A stretch of 64,000 bases of DNA, from positions 149,737 through 213,736 of the forward strand of contig JAPDOI010001173.1 of the NCBI GenBank assembly GCA_029168955.1, read 5' to 3'. Position numbers and translations under genes: made by a program. The DNA is from Aplectana chamaeleonis. Taxonomy: Eukaryota; Nematoda; Chromadorea; Rhabditida; Cosmocercidae. Positions 56,490-64,000 of the stretch are shown in pieces (positions within the stretch are counted from its first letter, which is position 1; each line of letters starts with the position of its first letter). A model generated the notes under the pieces. It worked only from the letters and a program-made list of their open reading frames with translations. It made no database searches and was not told the DNA's origin.

Positions 56490-56493
56490 TTAA

Positions 56494-57229
56494 CAATGTG
56501 TAGAATGTTCACAGAATAGTCTTGTGGTTTGGACTTCGAAGTCCTTGTTTTGAATCGAGAACAGGTTGTGGGTTTTCCAGCTGTACAATTTCTCAGGGAC
56601 CATTACAATCATTGAGAGCTCTTTGCTACAAAATCTTAATTTCACTCTCTCAGGGTGTAACGCTTTGTTTAGCACCGAAGCGACGCCACGCCCGCTGCGT
56701 GACGTTATCTTGTGGCCAAAATATTGATATCCTAGGTTTAGAAGCCGCTTTGTTAGAAATAGTAATGACTTTAGGGTATGAATGAGATTTCGAAAAACGG
56801 GTCGCGCGCATGGCCAATGCAAAAAGTGCCAACTGTGCATATCCCGAACAACTATAGAGCAACGTTGGTGTGATCCCTCCGTTGATTAGCGACAGAAGGG
56901 AGTAAATTTTTTTTAAATTCTGGATTGCTTACGGAAATCTTTCATTTCTTTAGTCGTTAGTCGTTTGACGTAACACTGAAAAAAAGACAGGTAGTCGTTA
57001 AAGCACTTAGTCTCTAGTCGCAATCACGCATATCCATGATGAGATCTCCATGGGATCAGAAATTTGATTCGTAATGGTCTAGTGTCCAGAATGGAGAAAT
57101 ATCTGGAGAATGATGATTTGATAATTGCTATGCTTTCTAACCAGAGGGTCAATGACGTATTTTTCGATGCCAGCAGCGAGTATACTTTGTTCCGTTTCCC
57201 GATTACGAACTCCGATTGCTGCAGTTTTT
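56494..57229. other. Region with no recognised gene
   Basis: Open frames to 116 codons lack recognisable domains. Confidence 0.3.
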
Positions 57230-57383
57230 CGGCTCGGGAATTACGCTTTCCGATTTGCGAATTTTTGAAATTTGTTTCGGTTTCCGATTTTCGATTTCCA
57301 AAATTTAAATTTTGTTTCGAATTCCGAAATGTTAATTGTGTTCCAATTTCCGATTTCCAAAACTTTATTCCGCTCATCCCTGA
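57230..57383. repeat. TTTCCGATTT-type low-complexity block ending in a hAT-like terminus
   Basis: Repeated TTCCGATTTCC motifs end with TTATTCCGCTCATCCCTG, whose complement CAGGGATGAGCGGAA resembles the TIR of the hAT at 46166. Similar blocks are at 53193-53280 (CAAGGATGAGCCGAATT) and 58350-58482. No clean duplication pairs them. Confidence 0.5.
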
Positions 57384-57439
57384 TGCCCGCCCCTCGCCCG
57401 GTGCTGTAGCGTTCCGTTCACAGGTGGGTTTGAGTGGTT

Positions 57440-57540
57440 TGTGCTGCTCTCCGTGTCTGCGCGGTACCTCTACGTGGCGCGACTTCAGAATCTGCGTGTT
57501 TGCGCTGTACCTCTGCGTGGCGCGACTTCAGAATCACCCT
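57440..57540. repeat. Tandem duplication, about 45-bp unit, two copies
   Basis: TACCTCTACGTGGCGCGACTTCAGAATC and TACCTCTGCGTGGCGCGACTTCAGAATC follow each other (shown shorter as GTGGCGCGACTTCAGAATC, twice). Confidence 0.75.
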
Positions 57541-57683
57541 GCGCATTGATTACGTGACGTCGCGTAACGCCGTCGCCCATCTGCAGTTTGGTCGGATCAT
57601 ACTTCCCTCGACCAGCGACAGTGCATTTAGAGCATAGTGATTTTTCCATTTTTCACTGCGTTGCGTCGCTCGTCGCTAAAAGT

Positions 57684-58030
57684 ATGATCCCAGCTTTTGC
57701 CTTCGCACGACGTCAATCGCATCGCCTTGAACTGCACCGCGGCGCCATTGACGTGGGGCGAAGGTAAGCTCTTTGCTGAATTTTGTGTGTTATATTGCCT
57801 TCAACACGACAATATATCATAGCAGGAACTGTAGCTGGCGCACTAGGGTCGTTCCTTCGACGGGTTGGAGCTTAGTACTAGGTGGTCAGGCCATGACCAC
57901 GATCAAGGTTCGCATCGGTGGTGTGCAAGTCTCCGGTGACGTCTACCCGAAACTAAACGGATTCCTCAACCGGTTGGCGCTCCTTCTGAACACCAATAGA
58001 GATGCCAGAATTCTTGGCGTCATGTTATAG
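57684..58030 (+). CDS. Putative two-exon small protein (94 residues)
   Basis: Exon 1 57684-57763 (ATG, MIPAFAFARRQSHRLELHRG...) ends at GAAG/GTAAGC. Exon 2 57826-58030 starts after ATCATAGCAG and ends TAG. The 62-bp intron is of nematode size and the phases match. Exon 2 reads QAMTTIKVRIGGVQVSGDVY and onward and is rich in G/C-ending codons. I do not recognise the family. The start lies near an inverted repeat (GGATCATACTTCCC / AAGTATGATCCC), so the first exon may be repeat-derived. Confidence 0.35.
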
Positions 58031-58636
58031 ATCATTCGAAAGGAGTTTTTTTCGCGAAAAATAAACAAAGAATTCAAATAACTCGCTTTCTAATCAGTAA
58101 TTTGTCTTCAAAACTATACATTTTCGGTGCGCCGTTGAAGAGACTTGGAAACTTACTTCTCTTTCCAGTACATTATTCTGTCGCGTGCGTGTGCGCGCGT
58201 ACACTTATATCCCTTCTCCACCTCCTGTCTCCTTGCCTCTCCCCGCTTCGTGCTTGTACGCGAGCTAACCAAGTAAGTTCCAATTCGAAGTACTTCCTCA
58301 TGCATCAGTGCCGTTAAATGTCTATAAGATTATGTGAAAACATCAACTTGTTTCGATTTCCGATATTTGAAAATCCAAATCCTGTTTCGATTCCCGGAAT
58401 TCATAATCCTATTCCATATTCCGAAGTTTAAAATTTTCTTCAGAGTCCCGAAATTCAAGATTTTTTCCCTCTGATCCCTGCTGTATATTCGCGATTGCGT
58501 ACGTACACAAATTAGCGTATTTGCTCAGCATTGACGTGTCGCTTAAACCTGGGTTCCAGTGCTTTGACATGTAATGGTTGGTAGAAAAGTACTGGAAGCG
58601 ACACCTATTCAGCAGTAAAGGAATTAAAATTCATAC
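58031..58636. other. Region with no recognised gene; low-complexity block
   Basis: Contains the TTCGATTTCCGATATTTG-type block at 58350-58482 ending GATCCCTG. Confidence 0.4.
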
Positions 58637-59087
58637 AATCACGGGTGACTGGTCGGTCACCCGGGGGGATGTCTAGGGTACTTGACCGAACTACTCCAGG
58701 CTAATCTTTATTCAATTGAGAGTGGTGAATTCTCACCAACTCTTTCCACAAGAACAACGATCCGATGCCGATCCAATAATGAGCTCTCGCTCGTCTTATA
58801 TAAGGTTGTGGGCGGGGTCCAAATACATCGTGCAAGTGAATTGATGGTGATAGGCGAGAGAGTCTATGAGTTAGGAGCGCGCAGTAGCGTATGACGAAAT
58901 AAACAAGGCCAATCGGCCGGTTCGATCAACTTACAAGGATATTGATCGACAGAAACAATATAGAGGAGAACTAACTTGAAGAAGGTAAGGATAGAGTATA
59001 AATACAATACTATCAAACTAATACATATTAACAGTGAAATTACAAGACTACTACAACATATGTACATAAACACTGCATATCTTAACA
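58637..59087 (-). repeat. 3' LTR (451 bp)
   Basis: On the minus strand it begins TGTTAAGATATGCAGTG and ends CCCGTGATT. It contains TTATATAAGG (about 58797-58806) and, about 90 bp downstream on the minus strand, AATAAA (58707-58712), giving a plausible promoter and polyadenylation signal. It is about 750 bp shorter than the 5' LTR. Confidence 0.88.
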
Positions 59088-59098
59088 TGCCCCCTCTT
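59088..59098 (-). other. Polypurine tract
   Basis: The minus strand reads AAGAGGGGGCA directly before the 3' LTR; this is the expected primer for plus-strand DNA. Confidence 0.8.
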
Positions 59099-59166
59099 GG
59101 GGATGAGTCGTCCCGACTCATAAACAGCATTAAAAACAATGTATATACAGTGTGGGATCTTCTAGA

Positions 59167-60699
59167 TCAATGGCAGCGAGAAGACTTTGAGCGGCAATCC
59201 ATTGACGAGCGAACATCTCTTGTTCCACAGTCCGTGTATTTGAGTTTCGGCGGTCGTCGGTGAACATATCGTGCGTCGTCAGGATGGCGAAACCTCGTAT
59301 CATCTGAACGTCGGTGCATCTTCATGTCCTTGCTCACGGGATTCGGCTTGATGATGTCCTGTTCCCTCTTTACGTCGGTGATCACGTGCTGTTGACGCTG
59401 CTCCTTGCAGGTCTTCCATCCAGGGCAGACGTCAGGTACCGTTAGACGCCTTCTGCTCGCACGCCTTCGACGGTGCCTCCGCCTTCTCTTGCTCTGAGCA
59501 GGTCCTGGAGGTCTCTCTAGCTCCTCACTGCGTTGCGGCAGGACCGGACCACCTATGCTGAGCTTGCGGTCTACATGACTCAGAACACGGCGCTGACGTG
59601 CCACCCCCTCCTTTTCCCGATGCTTTGCTCCTGCAAATGCTTGAGAAGTGGTAGGCTTGCTTTCACCATCCACGTCGCTAATCGCCTTGATTGCGACGTC
59701 AACCTCAGTCACGGAAGTTTCCTCAGTCTGAGAGCGTCCACGCCTAGCAGGTGCAGCCTTAGTTTTCTGCCTCTTCAGACATACCTTCTTCGCTACAATA
59801 GCCTCCGCTGCTTCTGAATCACAGTTCCAGTCGTTTAACCACGCCCTGAACGTGTTCTGCCCAGTCGTCTGTTTCCTGACTACTGGTTGCAGCTCCGTAG
59901 CCCTTGAATGTTTCGGTTCTCTACAGTTCTTCCGAAAATGATCGAGCTTGGAACAATTGAAACATCTGACAAACGACTTTCCCAGTCTCCCACTTGAGGT
60001 AGTACTGCGATGACCTTGGACGACTGCCTCCTCTTTGAGTGATCCCGCAGCAGATACTCTACCGTACGCCTTCTGACGGAAATTGAAGCCCAATTTCTTT
60101 AGTGCGTTGGTACCCAATACGAGTGTTCCGTCCCCTCCAGCCAGTGGGGAACAATGCAAACCCGTTGCCTGCTGATTTTGCCGACCTGCACCGTCAGCCG
60201 AACAGCTCCTTTTGAACGTCATCTTGTTACCAGAGGCATCGTACACTGGCTTCTGCTGGTCGTAGGGAAGCTCCTCTATATCAGCGTCCAAGTCAAAGCC
60301 TGCATCTTGGGCAGCCAAGAACGTGTCCAACGGGATTATGCTGACTTGCGACCCTGTATCCAGTAGAGCCTTACGGGACAGTCCAAGCAGATGGACGTCA
60401 ACTAACATTTGCCCACCCACGAGCTCTGTTTGTCTCCTTCCCGTTCCTACTGCTCCACATATCCACTTGCTCAGAGACGAAGTGAATATCCTGGGTGCAT
60501 CAGCTTCCACCGTTGTTTCCGTTGACTCCTGCATAGGGGCTTCCTGCTTCACAGCTCTGCAATCTCGTCTGAGATGGCCCGTCTTGTTGCAGTTGAAGCA
60601 TCTGATGCGGGGCTCACGCTTGTCAACGCTGGATTTTGCGTCTCCTTGGTGAACAAACCGTTCTAGAGCTGGAGGTTTTCGCAGCCGCGGAATCTCCAC
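59167..60699 (-). pseudogene. LTR element ORF: zinc knuckle, retropepsin-like domain, second zinc knuckle, basic tail
   Basis: 510 open codons. CCHC knuckle at 34-47 (CFNCNKTGHLRRDC). Aspartic protease with DTG at 114-116 (ALLDTGSQVSIIP) and the later strand LVLGTNALKKLGF at 193-205. A second CCHC knuckle at 246-259 (CFNCSKLDHFRKNC). A very basic arginine run near residue 410 follows. The protease fold is plausible but unproven. A knuckle after the protease is unusual and suggests a duplication or a join between Gag and sequence downstream of Pol after deletion. The first Met may not be the true start because the Gag frame upstream overlaps it at 60663-60699. Confidence 0.82.
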
Positions 60700-61244
60700 T
60701 CCGAATCGGTGCGCCTATTCTGCCGTCTGGTGCGGAGCACCGCAGCTGCAACTGCTCTGCTCCTCTCACAGCGTTGTGCTATGGCTTTCACCATCTCATA
60801 CGCTGTACCCTTCGGGGCCATTTCCATTGTCGTGAAGAGTTGTAAATACTCTGGCCATTCTGAAAGCTGACTCACAAGCTCTGCCGCCCTCGTACGAGAC
60901 AAATCCTCTTCTCTTGCATCCGGATACGCCTTCCTTGTGAGCTTCTCCGGCTCTAGGCAGTACTGAGTGACATCTGTAGACTTTGACAAGCGTTTCAGAT
61001 CCATGTACGCCTTCATCTGAGTTGCAGAATCATGCGTTTCAAGCTTGTTCCGGAGACAATCTACCAGTGTCTCGAAATCCGCCCGTTTGACGTAATCCGG
61101 TAACGCCTCTGCTACCGCTTTTGGGTAACCACCCAGTTTCGACATCAGGAGGTGCACCAGAAAATCATTCTTCAACCTCAAAAGCTGGTATTTCATCCTG
61201 AATCGCAGAATGAAATCACCAAAATTTCTGCCTTCGGGGGTCAC
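60663..61244 (-). pseudogene. Gag, capsid-like region
   Basis: Encodes MTPEGRNFGDFILRFRMKYQ, LLMSKLGGYPKAVAEALP, and EWPEYLQLFTTMEMAPKGTA, the pattern of retrotransposon Gag capsids (retrotrans_gag type). It stops just after the start of the zinc-knuckle ORF, with a 37-bp overlap, consistent with a frameshift (programmed or mutational). Confidence 0.75.
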
Positions 61245-61566
61245 GAAACATCTCTACGTGTGGCAAGGTCATTGCGGCGATCATAGCCCCAATGTTATCT
61301 GACATAGACAACCTTCCTGGGGAGAGGCACCGGCTCGACCTCGATAAGCTCTGTTCCCTCGTCTGCTGCCCGATGCCGGTTGACAACGGTACGGTTCTCC
61401 GGAAATAGTGCTCTGCGTTCAGAGGCTTACCCTGTGCCGCCTGCGCTGGATAGAGGGTCCCGTAGTAATCCTGCATCTCGACGTCTTCGAGATACGGTTG
61501 CTCAGACCTGATCTGTGCCTTCGCCTGCACATTACGGCCTGGAGGTTCGTTCTGAAATGAGTTCAA
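61216..61566 (-). pseudogene. Gag, linker upstream of capsid
   Basis: 116 codons ending ...PHVEMFRDPRRQKFW, where the homologous reading continues in the next frame as PEGRNFGDF. One frameshift near 61235 separates them. Confidence 0.65.
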
Positions 61567-62038
61567 CTAACTACGACTATGCGCTCCGAGTCGCTGTTTT
61601 ATACTCTTCAGATCTCTCGTCCTTTTCGGCTCAACAGAGGCACCTGCCCTTTCGAGAGGGGACAACACCAATCGCTGTTGAACAAATGGCTGCGATTGCA
61701 TCGCACCTTTTCTTGATCCTGTGCGAGTGCTCCTCCACGGACAGTAGCTTCTCGAGCTCATCCTCAATGATACTACAGTTCTCATTGACTATTGAACTCG
61801 CCACTTTCCTCCCTTGCGTGGAAATCTTCCCGCCTTTGCTGCACTTTTGCTGTGCTAGCTCGGACGGTAACTCTCGTAGAGCACCCAGACAACTACTGAT
61901 GGCTTCGGTCGCATCTCTCACCTGCTTCAAGGTCTTGCTCGCAGCATCATCAACCTTAGTGACAGAGACGATCCAAAGTCGTCTGCATTGAGAATATTTG
62001 GTTTGACATGGACGACTCGTCCAGTAACAACCTCTCAA
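61567..62038 (-). pseudogene. Gag N-terminal region, coiled-coil-like
   Basis: The frame 61631-62038 encodes VTKVDDAASKTLKQVRDATE, then EDELEKLLSVEEHSHRIKKR, with heptad-like spacing. It shifts frame near 61640-61780 into a second short ORF ending at 61567. Confidence 0.6.
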
Positions 62039-62449
62039 GCTCAGCTGGATCCATGTCGGAAGCCTCCGACGACGATCACCGTTTCCTTTCTGGAAAGCAT
62101 CACGTGAAGTCTATTGTCACTAGCACTTGCCCTCGTAGCAAGAACTATTCAACACAGCGAATCTTCAGATCACATTGATCGGCCCGATACTCTCGCGACT
62201 CCTGGCCGCTGGCCAGTCAGGCGTACTCCGACACTGTATGTGGCTTACGACCTGAAACCACGGCACGCCGTGCGCACGCGCGCTAACGCCACCCAAGCAG
62301 CTGCTGTACGGTGCACGGACACGCCGTGAAGTCTGTGTCGGAATCACACTGCTGTCACCCAACGACAGGAGTCGCGCCCGCTGCCCTTTCGAATCGGCCT
62401 CACGGCGGTAGCCGGGAAGATTAGCCCGGAGGTTTTGTTCGGCCTCCCA

Positions 62450-63650
62450 AATCACGGGTGACTGGTCAATGATCACCCGGGGGGATGTCTAGGGTACGTG
62501 ACCGAATCCTACATCCAGGCTAATCTTTATTCCGACTTGAGAGTGGTGAATTCTCACCTAACTCTCTTTCCACAGAGAAAACGATCCTAGAATGAGCTCT
62601 CGCTCGTCTTATATAAGGTTGTGGGCGGGGTCCAAATACATCGTGCAAGTGAATTGATGGTGATAGTGCGAGAGTTCTGAGTTAGGAGCGCGCAGTAAGC
62701 GCATGACCCAGGAAATAAAACAAGGCCAACCGGCCAGCTCGCTGACTCAACTCACACACACTCGCAATCGGTGGCACGGTTGAGAGGAGTTGAACAGGTA
62801 GCGTGCTCCCGCTCCGAATGACGAAAAGGGGCGGGCAAGGCCCGAAACTCCCCATTAATGCCGAAAACTCCGCGTGTCAACCTCCCACCGACCCTACAAT
62901 GCCACGTCATCCTTGACCCGTTCACACCGAAAGCTCTGTCCTTATCACCTCTCCTGCACCGACCACTCAGTGTGACGTCACACCCACGTGTCTGACACCG
63001 AAAATTTTGCCTAATCACTGATTTACCACCGACCACCCTCTACCACTTCCTGCAGTCCCGGCGTCGGGTGGCAGGTTGAGAGCGCAGGCACAATTCGACC
63101 TGTCAACCCGACACCGACAGCCCGCCAAAGCTGTCGATATCCCGGGAAGTTACTGATGAGAGTGACAAGATCCGTGCATACGCACAAGCGACGTCACATC
63201 CTCCTCCAGTGCTTCGCGTCCCTTACTTTGTGCCGCCGCTAGCCGCTGATTCCGCGCTCTACACGAGAGCAGTACCAGAGAAAAACAGTGCAGACATCTG
63301 CAAACACGTAGCCCCGAAAACTCCGCCACATATGAGACATCACCACGAAAACTTCGGCAGTTATGAGTCATGCCGAAACCATCCGCCGATCAGTCAAAAG
63401 CCGTGCATCGAATCGATTTCATTCGGAAAGGGGCGTTTTTAACCTGCCACCGGACCCCGCGATTGCCACTGAGAACTTACAAGCGATAATTGATCGACAG
63501 AAACATTTACTATAGAGAGAGAACTAACTTGAAGAAGGTAAGGATAGAGTATAAATACAATACTTCAGATCAAACTAATAAACATATTAACAGTGTGAAA
63601 TTACAAACTACTACTACAAGATATGTACATAAACACTGCATATCTTAACA
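62450..63650 (-). repeat. 5' LTR (1201 bp)
   Basis: Both ends match the 3' LTR (from TGTTAAGATATGCAGTG; TATATAAG at 62610-62617). A central part (about 62750-63475) with repeated ACCGAAAACTCC and CACCGACCAC motifs has no counterpart in the 3' LTR. The minus-strand TGGGAGGCCGAAC immediately after it is a possible primer site. Confidence 0.85.
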
Positions 63651-64000
63651 GTACGCATTTTGACATTTCATCTTTCATGTGAACATACAAAATTTTTTAT
63701 TTCGGATCTGTCAATTCGTTCATTAGCCAACAAGCCATTTGAATTCGACGTGTCGGTGTATTTTCTTAAGAATGGAAAACAGAGTATTCTTGCAAAAGAT
63801 AAAATTCTTTGCTTTGGAAGGTTAATCAGCTGACAGAATTTATGCACACAAACATGGTGAGCGTGTTAGAAACAACTGCTCCTTCATTTCCAACTGTACA
63901 TCGATGGGTTGTATAGTTTAAACGTGTGGAATCGTAGAAGCGTTGAAGATGAACCAATGTAGTGCAAGACCAAAACTGCAATAACAATACCAAAAATCAT
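63651..64000. other. Region with no recognised gene
   Basis: AT-rich, with short frames only. Confidence 0.4.

Larger units (their letters stand above)
58637..63650 (-). mobile_element. LTR retrotransposon with Gag and protease only
   Basis: Two LTRs (58637-59087; 62450-63650) in direct orientation surround 3362 bp. On the minus strand the order is 5' LTR, Gag region, CCHC, aspartic protease, second CCHC, polypurine tract, 3' LTR. No RT, RNase H or integrase was found, so it is non-autonomous or deleted. The Gag belongs to the type seen in nematode LTR elements (BEL/Pao or Ty3 class not resolved). The flanks (CATAC, GTACG) do not form a clean duplication. Confidence 0.88.

Noticed and set aside
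53194..57383. A single 4.2-kb hAT element bounded by CAAGGATGAGCCGAA and TTCCGCTCATCCCTG
   Set aside because: The ends are only roughly inverted, the low-complexity blocks run in the same direction, and the flanking 8 bp do not match.

Overview
The window looks like one gene-poor, transposon-rich stretch of a nuclear genome from an invertebrate, most likely a rhabditid/strongylid-type nematode. The evidence is short T-rich 3' splice sites (TTTAG/TTCAG), a possible spliced-leader acceptor directly upstream of an ATG at 52939, and the mix of repeats. The species assignment is inference. No bacterial-style operons, CRISPR arrays, rRNA or tRNA genes are visible.

Host genes are few. The best is the 3' end of a tuberin (TSC2)-type Rap/Ran-GAP gene. 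Six + strand exons between 34164 and 42781 have mutually compatible phases and carry the whole GAP domain including its catalytic asparagine; their introns are full of transposons. A first exon of a CYTH-domain protein starts at 52940. A weak two-exon small gene sits at 57684-58030.

Layout. 1-18 kb: MITEs, fold-back elements, an AAT microsatellite and a near full-length but decayed non-LTR retrotransposon (6.3-9.7 kb). 18.06-33.56 kb: about 15 kb of one tandem array with a 42-bp unit derived from a 21-bp unit, open in five of six frames. 34.1-42.8 kb: the TSC2-like gene. 43-45.4 kb: a long fold-back, a partial DNA transposon and a Harbinger-like MITE. 45.9-52.8 kb: a Penelope-like element split by a 4.66-kb non-autonomous hAT element. 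That hAT contains a second, inverted array of the same 42-bp satellite family and a palindromic element, which is itself split by a non-LTR copy with a 5' inversion. 52.9-58.5 kb: the CYTH exon, two TTAA MITEs and nested TIR elements. 58.64-63.65 kb: an LTR retrotransposon with Gag and protease but no reverse transcriptase or integrase.

The window is mainly a record of layered transposition. At least eight TTAA-flanked MITEs of one family, four copies of one non-LTR family and several nested insertions with readable target-site duplications let the order of events be worked out. The non-LTR family carries a 2A-like (NPGP) motif before a PHD-like finger, and the satellite family occurs at two places in opposite orientation.
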